A stretch of 64,000 bases of DNA from Triops longicaudatus (taxonomy: Eukaryota; Arthropoda; Branchiopoda; Notostraca; Triopsidae): NCBI GenBank assembly GCA_022885665.1, contig JAGQDJ010000064.1, positions 62,001-126,000 on the forward strand, read 5' to 3'. Under the pieces are notes generated by a model that was given only the letters and a program-made list of their open reading frames with translations, was not told where the DNA came from and made no database searches. A program made the position numbers and the translations under genes. This document shows, in pieces, positions 26,401-38,400 of the stretch (position 1 is its first letter; every line of letters begins with the position of its first letter).

Positions 26401-29400
26401 CGTCATAATAAAGTGTTCCAAGGCAGAAGTACTTGTACCAGACACGGGAAATACCCAGGATTTCCCGTTCGCCCTTTTAGCTTGTTTTTAAAGCTCGTCT
26501 GACTAATAGTAGTGTGTGTAAATTACCCAGCTGGGGAAGTGAAGAGTAGGGAGCCAATTTACACAACCGTTTCATTATATGCCTCTTACGCCGTGTCAAG
26601 AGGAACTGGAGTATAGCGTTGTACAGTACGTGCTACTCCTATTGTATTGTACCATAGAGTAGAAACAGAGTTTTGTCCCAATTTAGTTGTGTGCTGCGCC
26701 TCACTGCGTGCATAAGCCTTACGAAAAAGTGAAGTTTGCCCCTGGTTAGTGAGAGCAAGTGTCGAGAACGGAGGGAAGGCCACAAAACTTATGTCTTGAG
26801 TGACTTGATTAAGCAAAAATTACGCTCTGGTGGATGTTTTCAGGTCGAACCAAACTTGAATTTCAAGAAATAAGTGCTTTCTACGCAAGAAAGGAAATAG
26901 TGCAGTGAAGGAACTGAAATTGTAAAGAAGCTGTCGCAGTAAAGCTTTCTCGATTTATTGACATTTTTGGGGTGAAAAAAGGTTCCGAAAATGGTTCAAA
27001 GCAAATTTTACCTCTGGCAAGAACATTATAGTTTGTCGCAACGACTTATGGACACGAGTTATGTGCTTTTGCCGGTGCTAAATGAATTAATTTATGGAGG
27101 GGGAGTTCAGTTGCAGGTGCATTTTTATAGTTCTTTTTTCACTTTTTTTTGCTATTTTTACCCTTTTAAAGCTTCTCTGGCAGTGTGTGGAACTTAGGGG
27201 GAAACGTTTTTGGTTCTGAAGGATTGAACGAGACTGGGAGGGGTGAAAGAACTAGGACAAAACGATTCGGTTTAATTACAGATTGCGCCTTGAACCACTT
27301 ATTACAGCGATAAAAAATACTGGGCTTTTGTCGCACGAGTGAGACTTTAATCGAATTGTGCTATAATAATGGAGATAAAATGAGTATGGTGTCGAAACTT
27401 TCGGGTTTTCTTATCTTGATAGCGAAAGTAAGTTGTACTAATCAAAACTAGTAAGAGAAATCGCTTTATGCTGGACCTAACTTCCAACAGCGAAACATTA
27501 CCAGTGGTTGAATTATGTGCCAAGGTTCTTAAAATGATGAAATTAAAATGTTTTCTTGGAGGTCGAAATTTTGAATATCTCTAGAATTTATAAGTGAATT
27601 TGAAGTTGGTTCATTAAAAAAATTTGCTTCAGAAGGCGAAAGATGTAATATTAGAACTCTTATTTTTTTCATTTTTTTGCTTCTTTTACTCAGGTATTTT
27701 ATATATTTTTATATTAAGACATGTACGATCTTTCAAATAAATGAAAAAATGTATTTTTTATAGCCAATAAGGTGTAATAGGTACTTTGATTTCAGGCCAG
27801 GTATCAGGTTAATTAATTAACTTTTCTGAAACTTCCGAAACCGCAGGTCTTTATCTTTTTTTACGGCAGTTCGGAAGAGTTTGAACAACTCGAGTTGAAC
27901 GAAATGGAATGCAACGAAATGGAATGCAACGCAATGGTCAATTTTGGATCCAATAAACGGGACCAAACAACATTGTTAACGAAATTACTGTCCACTGAAC
28001 GTCAATAAGCCCAGTCAAGACAATCATTTATTCCTTTCTTCTTTTTCTGTAGAATTTCTTCTCCAAGCGTTCCTTCAAGTCCAATCCGCTGAAACGGACC
28101 AAAAGCGTCACAAAATTGGAAAGAAAGCGAAGCACCCTGGACACAGATTCGTAAGTATACATACGCCCAACAGACTTATTGTTTCTTATTGCTCTCGTTA
28201 ACATTTTGATAATGAAAAGCCTCTTCCCTTTTCCCCTTTTACTTTACCTCGTTTTTTTTTTCGTCTGTTCCCTATACGAACACGTAAAGGCAACAAATGT
28301 TCTTGTCACCTTTTTTTATTTCTTTTCTGCGCCCTGTCTTTTTTGTGTCTTTAATTCTGTCTCGTGTCCCTCCTTTTTTCTCTCCTCCAGAAGCCCTATG
28401 TGCTTAACCTTTGGAAAAGAAAGAATGAAACAAGGGGATCTTTCCTTTTCGGCGCTTAATTCTTAGCATCGGCACAGAAAAGTTGTGTAGATAGTAATAG
28501 TTTTCCAGATTAGAGGATAAGAAAAGGCGACAAATACTAATGAAAATGGCCAAGTTAATCCCGAGTTATATCCTTTAACCCTTGCGTAAGCAAAAAATGA
28601 AAGAAGTGTGAGAAAAAAGATAATTTCTAGTCCCTTCTATGAATTATACGAAACAATCAGTGAGACTGTCCCACCGAAGACATCTTTTTTACCATGCTTA
28701 AGGAGTGGAGGGACAAATCTTAAAAAATGGATAGCTTGCAATGGACATTAATTATTCCAAACGAGTAGTTTACTCCAGGAAAAAATTGACGGACAAAAAA
28801 AAGAACGAAAACGACAATAGCACAGTATTTCTCAAACGAGATTCACAACAGTTAATAGTAAAGACTTTTATTAGCCTGTCGGGACCTAAATCTGCCATCA
28901 CTCTTTTTTTCTGATCACTATCACTATTTTTAGCTAAACTCTATAATTACGTAGCGCGCACAAAGAAATACTGGCTCAGTGAAAGATAGATTGAGTTCTT
29001 GCTAACTGATATGCACTATGAGTAGAACTGTTAAGCCATGTTCTTTCGGGCGTAAAACATGCCAAGAAGACGTTGAATGGTCACAAAACCAACGTGTCCA
29101 CCAAACTATGCAATACATTTTTTCCTTTACAAAATAACTTGATACAAACATTCTTTGTTTGGAAGTGATTTTTTGGTTGACTAGTTGAGGAAGTTTGAAT
29201 CGGTCGAAGTCTGACTTGTGCCAAATGTCACCATCCTCGTTTAAAGCTACGCTAGGCTTGACGACGGCTCGGACGTAATGGTAGTGAAAGGCGGAGCACA
29301 AGTGCTCCATGTATGCAAATATTTATGAAACTTGGTGAACTTTCTGACAGATGTGGCGACAATGTGTGTTTGCGTCAAAAACTCATGTTTGTAACAAGTA

Positions 29401-32400
29401 TAAAGTTTTTTTTATTTTTTTTTTAAAGAAATTTACTATTTGACCACGGGAAAATCCTTACGTAGAGCATGGCTATATATCAGTATTTCACACCCTTTTG
29501 GAAACAGGAACATCTTGATAAACATTACTCATTAACTTATAGTTAAAAGAAATATTTATCCGTTTTTGGGCACATAGCATTTTTGCGGAATCTTAGGAGT
29601 GCCATACACTGAGGTTTTAATTAAGTTTGGTTTTGCTTTCTAATTAAATTTGTTTCACTTCTTTTATTATAATTAACTTGATTCCTCTAACGTTTTAACT
29701 AAAATGAATTTTATATTTACGCTGAAAACACTTAATGGAATTAACACAAGAAAGGGGAAAAGTTAAACAGACTTCAAGAGAGAAGTATTTATTATTTAGC
29801 GATAGTACAGACAAGCTTAATTTCTTACTAACTGCAGATGACAGAATCAGGGAGTCATTTATGAGTGAGTTATATGGAACCGAATGGAGAAAAAGATCAG
29901 TTACGTGTTAGACGTTGTTCGGAATGGAGAATCTGCTTATGGAGAAATTCTGTTAAGGCGAAATGCAAACTGGGAGCAAAGTGCAAAAAGTACACAAAAG
30001 TTTTGTTCGCTTTTGTACAGACGCTTACAGCGACAAGGAACTTGGAAGGAAGAAAATAATGGAGATTGTTTCTGGAAGTTCAAAGTTAAGTTTCTGCCGG
30101 GAGGGTGCCTCAAAGCTTTGTGCCCAAGTTTGTTGCGAAAATGAAAGAATCTCGGAGGGTAAAGGGGTTCAAAATGGCAAAAGTCTGACAGAAAACTAGA
30201 TTCAAATTAGAAGTAATATTTCCCCTTTGCTAACCGAGAGAACAAGATTCGCAAGGGAATGAAGAATTGTTATAATAAGGTTAAAAGCGACATAACACCA
30301 AGCGGAAGACAAACTATTTAACAAATGTGAAGCAGTAGCGCATAACCTTATCTAAATTTGATTGCATTTTAAGTGAGTACATGCTCTGTTTCAAATTCCC
30401 AGACGAATTTTTCGTTTTTGCGTTGAATCTCTAGCCAAAGGACAAGCTTTGCGGTCTAGTGAATTTGAAAGACAGGGACAAAAAAATGAAGAAAATTCCA
30501 CATCTGGCCTAAGCTCATATAAGTGAGAAAAATAGTAGCAATAACAGATGGCATGATGACATTTAGGGAGGCAAAGCAGGTGACGATTCGGTTAGCCAAA
30601 GAGCTAGTGGAAGAAAATTGCTTGAGTTCTGCCAAGTTAAAAACAGGAGCCAGGTATGCTGGGAACTACTTTTAAAGAAAGAGGAATTTCTTCCGCCCAA
30701 GAAAAGAATAAGACGGAGAAGGGCGGAGTCTGCGCAGTAATACAAATTCCCAAGGAGTGAAGAGTTTAGCTAGGAAGCATAACATTTGGTGTCGAGCACG
30801 GTTTGGGAGTAGTGTGGATCGAATCGTGATTCGAGCAACGTGATTCTTTTCGCGGAAGAAATTTCAGAGAAGGAATAGTGTGCTTTTATATATTGGAAAA
30901 ATTATGAATTTTGGAAATGGAAATATTATTTCATGTAAACACTGAAGTGTACCACAGGATTTGAAGCTAAGTGGATGAGGAAAGGATTGTTTTCCCTAGT
31001 GTGATTTGAATAAGTGAAAAGCAAGGGAGAAAAGGGGGAAAAGATTGGGGGCACAGGTGCTGTTGTGGCGACGTGGGTGTTTATTATACAGGACAATGCC
31101 CGTTTAATGTATGCTGGGACAAATAATTTAAGTGGACACTTCTGTTGTGACAAAATGGGGGAAGCGGCGTTAAATATTAAGACAAGAAGAACGGAGAGTA
31201 TTATGTGGGCTGGCTGTCCCAATCGGGGAATGTAACTTAGTATCCCACTAAATGTTTAATCGCTACATATATCTGTCCTGACTCACAGAAGTACAGTTCG
31301 TTTTGAGAAGTCAAGATAATGGCAGGAGGGGGATTTTTTAAACGAATTCGACGGCTCAAAAATTTCTTCCGTTCAAAAAAGCGCAGGTATGTTTTAGAAA
31401 TATTTATTTCTCAACAGACTTAAATGTCTCTACTCTTTGCTAAGTATACAACTTTAAGAAAGAATACATTACCATACGAAGGGAAGTGCTATCCTAAGAT
31501 AAATGACTAAATTTTAAGCTTTCTCTAAATTCAGACTTATTTTGTACTCGTAAACTTCGATATGCCGTTAGTAGACTGCTTCTTATCGTTCTGAAAAATT
31601 TAAATGGAAATTGTGAAAATTTTTTATTACTTCAGTTTTATTTCGAAACGTTACGGTAAAATTTCAAGCCAACTCTCACTTGTCTGTAGCACGGCAATTT
31701 CTGTTAGTTTCTTCACTCCGTTATTGCTTTTTCAGGACAAATCATTCATCGTGTGTTTATTCGTCAATTATAGACTTATTTCGTGCTTGTACTGTCTAAT
31801 CACTTTTGATTAATATACCCCGTTCCTTTGTAATCAGTTTCATTGTTTATTGCCTAATACACCGTAATGCTTACTTTACTTATTGTGATATAATTTTATT
31901 TCTCTCTATTTATCGTTAAGGTTTGCCTGTGGTTACTTTCCCTCCTTTATTATTTCATATGCCTATTTGTCTAGTCTTATTCTTGTTATTTCTATGAGTG
32001 TTTCTCTACCTTCCTCGTGCTCTTTTATCCTCTCTATTTATTTGAACACACAGTATTAATTGATTTAGTCGTGTTCAAGCCTCTCCCGGATTTTTCTTCT
32101 TTGCTTCCTAAGAAAAACTGTAGAAATGGACAAGCTTGTTCTATTAAGGAGGACATCAGCGCTTTTAATTTAGAATTCACGAGACGAGGCGGAGCTCTTA
32201 AAAGTTTTGTTAGGATCTTTGGTGACAGAATTTATACTCTCGTGGAACTTATCCAAAAAAACTGACCTGGTATGGGGGATTTAATTTGACCAGCAATAGT
32301 ATCCGCCTTGCTTCCTGCATGGCCTTGGTAATGTACGAAAATTGTGCTGAAATGGCAGGGAAATTGTCTTGTGCCATTCCCCCCCTCCCCCCGTGTTTCT

Positions 32401-35400
32401 TTCCTTTACTCCAGTTTCCGAAACTTGTATTAAAACAACTTAGGTGGATAGTGAGGGCGAAAGAAACAATATTGCTTTGCAAGGACGAAAGAAATAGCCC
32501 CGGTAGCTTCATCGGAGCGGGGGCAGGAGTGGTATTTGGGGAAAGGTGGGTGAGGGTGAGAAGCAGCTTGAGCTTGCGTTGGTGTTTATGGACTAGTCAT
32601 TGGAAACGCATCGACAAGTCCCAGGCCGCTCGTTATCTGTCAAGACAAGAGGGAAAAAATGGACGGCAGAAGGGCGTAAATCGTCTCATTATAAGACTGG
32701 CGAAAAAAAAAATAGGGCGAGAGGAGCTTTTCTCACCCTCATCGCACCCTGCACCAATTCCAATTTTTTTCTATATAAAAAAGTAAAAAACGAAACTCGG
32801 AACGGATCTTGTTAGGGATCACTATCTCTCTGAAAGATACTCTCGGGTCAGTAGTAGTTAAGGTTTGAAATTGTATTCGGAATGAAGTGTTTTTACTTTG
32901 GCCAAAGCGTGAGACGAATGAAACATTCAACTATAAAATACTTAATGTTAACTAACTTCTCATCGTTCTCATAATTTCTTGTTTTTTTTTTTTAAGAAAA
33001 ATCCACCATTCTTAAAATTTAAAATTAATCCTTTTTAATTCGACACGAACGCGACCAAGCGTCTGTCTGATGATGGAAATTGTGATATTTTCCTAACACA
33101 CGGTTAAAGGTGAATAGTCTAATGAAGTAATATGAAACTCGAAAATTGGATTACATATTTTGGCAAATATAGCTAGAATGCACTTAAAACACAGTTTACA
33201 ATGCAACATTTAAATCAAAATTTCTAAGAGTGTCTCGAATTTCTATCCCTTAAACAGACCCAAGAAATTAACTTCCTTAAAAGTAACCTGGGCTGCCTGT
33301 TGGGTTATGTAAAAATTTCTTCGTGTTCACACAAAGGAAATCAAATGCAGACGAGCAATGTCGAACCCTTTATTACACGTAGACCTGTATGCAGCTTTTT
33401 TCTTTTGGGCTGCAAGTCACCACTGACCGTTATCCGAAAAATCGAAAGCTATACATAAGCAATGCATATGTTAGGGCCTCGCATTCAACTCTTGGCAGAA
33501 TTCCCCTCTATCGTAGGTCACGTGAAATGACATCGCGGGGACACGGATGGTCCGTTTGTCTATGGTTGGATAGCAATGATCCAAGCTGTCCGAAACTTGA
33601 GTGCCCGATCTGGGAAGCTTTATTGCAAACGAGATTTATATTTTCTAACGTGTAATCAAAGTATATTTCTGTATATCTTCCATTTTCTAAAGAAAAGAAA
33701 TCTCGGAGGATATTTTCTCCAAAATTCAACTCCAATTTGTGCTGAATATTTCAGAATGTAGTTCTTTTTTATCTAAGGTCTTTATCTTATACGGGAGCAC
33801 GATGCAGTTTGTAAGCTTCAAACTGGGGGAAAAATAGTTCATTTTTTCCACGAAAACTAGGTTTAATTCTAGGTTTAAGGTCCTTTTGTAGAAGAAAACC
33901 AGGTGCTAATTTTTCCAGGAAAAGCTTTCTTTACTTTCATAGAGTTCCGGGGTATGCACCCGTCGACCAAATGGGCGATACGTTTTGCTTGGTTTCTGCC
34001 CCTCAGAAAAAAATCCTAATATTGACAGAAAGGGAGCTGAAATTTCTGTGCTTTCGCAGAAATGAAGAATTTAGGAAGGCTGAGTGAATAATAGTCTAGC
34101 GTTATTATGTAAATCTCTCTTAAAAAGAAAAAGAAGCTTCCACACACACACACACACACAGGAACTCATCGTTTCCTGTATAGTGCATTTGCATGTCTGT
34201 CGAACTGCACGACTTAATTCTGGTTCATTGCTTCTCCCTGGTCGTTTTTACTTCCCCACACCAACGCCGCAGTGAAGTTTTTGCTCGTAACGAATCTCTT
34301 ACGTCTTACCACCAAAAGCGACCCAAGATTTCTTCCACTCTTCTTTCTCCTGTTTTATTTCTTTCATTTTTTTCCCCATACCAAGGTTCCAGTTTGCCAG
34401 TTACGCCTAGATTGTCTTTCCTTAGAGTGCAGAAAAGGTCATGATGATACCTATCCCAGAAACGTTTCTCTCTCTCACTCCCCAAGCCTTCTAAAATAAT
34501 ACTATCCCTTCCAAATTTCTTACAGCTCGATTTTAGGCGATCTTGTGACCACAGCATATCGTTTCTCTGATATTTTCATTTCTTTTACATGTTAAGAAAA
34601 AATTCACGTAGGAAAAGTGACAGGTATCACTTTTTTTGCGGTTAGGGGAAGATAAAGAATTTTTTTTTTTTTTTTTCAAGTTCAGTTGCAATTGTTCTGA
34701 ATGTTAGATAGTTCCCCAGGTGTTTTCTGTACCCAAAGATGATTGCATTTATCACGTGGTTGGACGTGGATCGCGAGGGAAATGTAGGTGAAGGCCTTTG
34801 TATGTACAGTACGTGAACAGAAAAGAGGAGCAGAGGGGTTACTGTACACCGCAATGCATGAATATGTCCGTTCAAACTTAAGTGAATGAAAGAGTAGGAG
34901 AAGAGGGAGCGACTGAGGGCGTACAGATGATTTAGTAACTTGGGCTTAAGTAAAAACGGTGTTCTACGTCCTAGTTTATCACTTGAGTTGGATGATCAGA
35001 TGCAAGTGGACGTTGAGCTCTTTCTCGCTTAAACAACAAAAATACAGAAAATGATAGTTTGATAAAGTGATCTGTCAAAGAAAAAAGAAAAGATGAAAGT
35101 TGAATTGTTCAACTTGACTTATCTGTACCAATATCTTCACAGAATGGGATCGGGCCGCTTGAGAACTTCGCGTTCGCACGAGTCGCTGCTTTGTGGAGTA
35201 GGACAAGTCCCGCAAGCTGCGGTCCATACCATCGAACTCGGAGCGGGGAGCGCATCGGGACCAGGAGGGGGCAATCTCCCGAATGATGTGGGCGTACGGG
35301 CACTTCACCCTTCCGTGCTGGGAGAAGAAAATTGCATACAGATTACGAGGCCTGGTGGTGTAACATACTTAGGCTGCAGCAGTAGCGAAGAACGGAACAA

Positions 35401-38400
35401 ATGGGTGCACCAGTAAGTAATTCCCTTAAATCTCATCAATGAATGGCCTATTTTTACAGTGTGACTAAGAAAAAACTGAAACGCACACTTAGTCAAGATT
35501 AGGAATTTTACTGAAGGAAAAACTTACTAGAAATATTGGTTAATCGTAACCTGACTGTTCTCCTGCGTAAGATTTATTCACCGTATTTTATAATTAGGAA
35601 CGGGTCCGTGTAGGTCAGTAATGTTCAGTCAGAAATAACAACAGGTTAAAGACAAGTTTTACTTTTATCCAATTACGGGACATTTTTTTATTTCTTAAAA
35701 TTAATTTCTTCTCAGCGTGTTTTCGAACCGTATATAAGCTCCGCCTCCTTTTCGTTGTGAGCTGCGGGAATCTAAAAATGTGTAAAATTTGCTATAAGAA
35801 GGCTGCTTTGCTACGAAAAACGAGATTAAAAATCTTGTGTATTTATTTTGAGGTTGAAATGGAGTTAAAACGCTACATTTGTAAACAACTGGATTTTCGT
35901 TGTGATTTACTATCTCAAACAGTGACGGTAGTGGACAACGGATCCATATTTTATTAAACAGTTGATGAGTCTTGCAGTCATTGCTTCACTTCTTTGTATC
36001 ATAGTTTGGTTGGGAGGTCAGTTGTAAGCTCGAGTTTAAAATAGTGATAAACCCGAAGCGAAATCTTAACACGTGGGTCCTTTGTTGCTTGAACTAGGTA
36101 GAACAGCAAACCGTTGTACAACTTATAACGTTGTCTAGTAACCAGGTTACACACAAGCAATAGTAATAAACACGCTTGCTCCATTGTAGTCAAGGGCGTT
36201 ACTGTAAAGCGAAACTAACCTTTATAAATTAATCGCTAACGCAGAACTCAGGCTGAACACAATTCTGAGCTTAAAAAGAGACACAAAGTGCATGTCAGAA
36301 AGGGAAATTGAATCCACTCTTCCCTATAATAAAAAAATCGTTTATCACACTTGTCTACAATAGCGATCGACATGTAGTGCGCTACTGCAGTCTTGTTGCT
36401 GCACCGTGGTTATAGCAGTTGCTAGGCAACTTCTTTCGGGACTGAATCGGCTAAAGGGTTTGCGAACACTTGTAACACATTTAAAGAACGCGAGTGAACT
36501 CCACGTACGTTTTTTTTTTTTGCCTGTATGTCACACATCTTATAAGTCCCATCGCAGGAGACACGGAGTATTCAAAATAAACATTTTACCAATAGAAGGT
36601 CAAAAGGAGCTCTGCATGACGTGCCAGTAATATTCGTAATTGGTGTGAAACGTGTTGTAATAACTAAGGGCAAAAAATCTTTGCTGACCTTTCTTGCTTG
36701 TTCATTAGGGCAAAAGCTTATCGGCAAAGCCATTGCCCCACAAATGTTACACGACTGCTCGTAACTTTGGGCCGTTTAAGGACTTGAGTCGGAGATCGCT
36801 ACAGCTATACTTATTTAGGCGATTTTTCATTAAAGCAATTTCCATTTTTTGGCCAGTCAGCGAGTACGAGATCTGCAAGATATTGATCAATAAAAATAAT
36901 ATGTCGGTTATCTAATTCTCCGTTGTGACTCTTGCTCCCGACACTCTCCTCCACCCTCGCCAAAAAAAAATAAGACAGGCCAACAGCCAAACCGACTCAA
37001 GAGTCGTTATATTCTTGACGTGTAAAAACAAGAGGTATTTAGATCCCCAGTGACTTATCATGTTAACACGGGATAATCTACAGCTAGTGGCTTGTCAGAA
37101 GCTGTTCCGACGAGAAAAACTCTGTAGGGCAAGCTAACGTGCTTGCCAGTATCTTATTCAGATCAGATTAAGTACAGTAACCTAGCAAAAAAGAAAAAAT
37201 GTGCCCTAAGTTCGTGAAACCTTTTGTGAAAAGTTGCAACTGATGGGGTAGAAGTGCAGAGCTAAGGAGATTTCTTATAGTTGTAGGAACTTACGCTAGA
37301 ACAATTGCACTTCTCGGAAGAGCCGTGCCCTTTGTGTTGGTTAGGCCAACTTTTTTTAGCTACCCTTGACCCTTTTTATGTTTATTTGCAGACAAAAGTT
37401 CGAAGCGAACGATGGACAGTGCATAGAATACGCGCCAGGCTCGTTTTAATTATAAAGTGTTGTCGGGGAAGGAGGTATAATTATGATAGTGACCTTTCTG
37501 GTGCAGTGTATTTAAAAAAAAAGTATTGTGACGAAACCCCACCCAAGTGAGCTAATATTTGCAGAAAGGGCAGGTTAATTTATTAAAACTTTTTTATGAA
37601 CCTGAATGTTTTAGGAAGTTTTTGCTTTTAGTGAGGGTTTTATGTCTTGTTTTGTGATTCGTCTGAACTCTTCGAAAGGTTTTATTTATGGAGCTGTCAA
37701 ACTTGTTAAATGCTTCTAATTCATCTTTCTCGTGTTTGTGATAAATGTAGCTTGAAGAAGACCGTTCATCCTTACCCCGAAAGAGTTGCACGGAAGGACA
37801 ACTCATTAAAGATTTGGATTCTGGAAGCCAAGGGCATTGCCAACAAAAAACGGTAAGCTACTTGCAAAAGCTATTTATGTACTTCTTCTGTCAAAAATAG
37901 AAAAGAAAAAATAGGAAAAAAATAGAGTTACACAGGTGATGTATGCGAATAGGTTATGGCTCCCCTTTGGGCCTTATAATTTATGAGAGGAAGAAAAACT
38001 GCCCAGAGTGTATTTTTTGAACCGTGAAAGCAGTAAGAGGAGGAGCTTAAGGCTTCCTTGGTTTCATTTTTTATGTAGTAATAATCCGTTATGTTTTCTT
38101 ATTTTTTCTCGGTTTCTGTCGCGGCAGGTACTTCTGCAAAGTGTGTTTAGATAAGACACTGCACGCCCGGACAGTCGGAAAACAGAAAAATGAAATGTGC
38201 TTTTGGGGCGAACATTTTGAGCTTGAGGATTTGCCCGTCGTCCATACCATCAATATTGACCTGTATCGCGAAGCTGACCCGAAAAAGAAACGTGAAAAAG
38301 ACGTACTTATAGGTGAGTTTTTTCGTCTTGTTTTACTTTACTGTATATTTATCAAAGCAAAAGAACCCTCAAGCACTACTCCCTAGTACTTTAGGTTGAT

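Larger units (their letters stand above)
24302..28052 (+). other. RasGAP intron 2
   Basis: This 3.75 kb intron contains one further candidate first exon (26991-27116, listed separately) and a 15-base tandem repeat (27898-27937). Elsewhere I see only AT-rich sequence and short chance frames. Confidence 0.5.
28151..35142 (+). other. RasGAP intron 3 with internal promoter region
   Basis: This 7 kb interval contains first exon 1c (31319-31386). The remainder is AT-rich, with purine-rich stretches at 29880-30200 that are open in three frames but have no fitting donor, a 166-residue frame at 32286-32786 without domain, a CA microsatellite at 34140 and a T17 run at 34660. No other gene is supported. 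Confidence 0.5.

Noticed and set aside
29002..29310. 102-codon - strand frame, considered as transposase remnant
   Set aside because: No DDE or reverse-transcriptase motif and no inverted repeats seen around it.
29831..29860. 27-base micro-exon between ctgcag and gtgagt
   Set aside because: Open only in phase 1 to phase 1, but the flanking RasGAP exons need phase 2.
29865..30199. Three overlapping + strand frames
   Set aside because: Several frames open together indicate purine-rich composition; no fitting donor and no domain.
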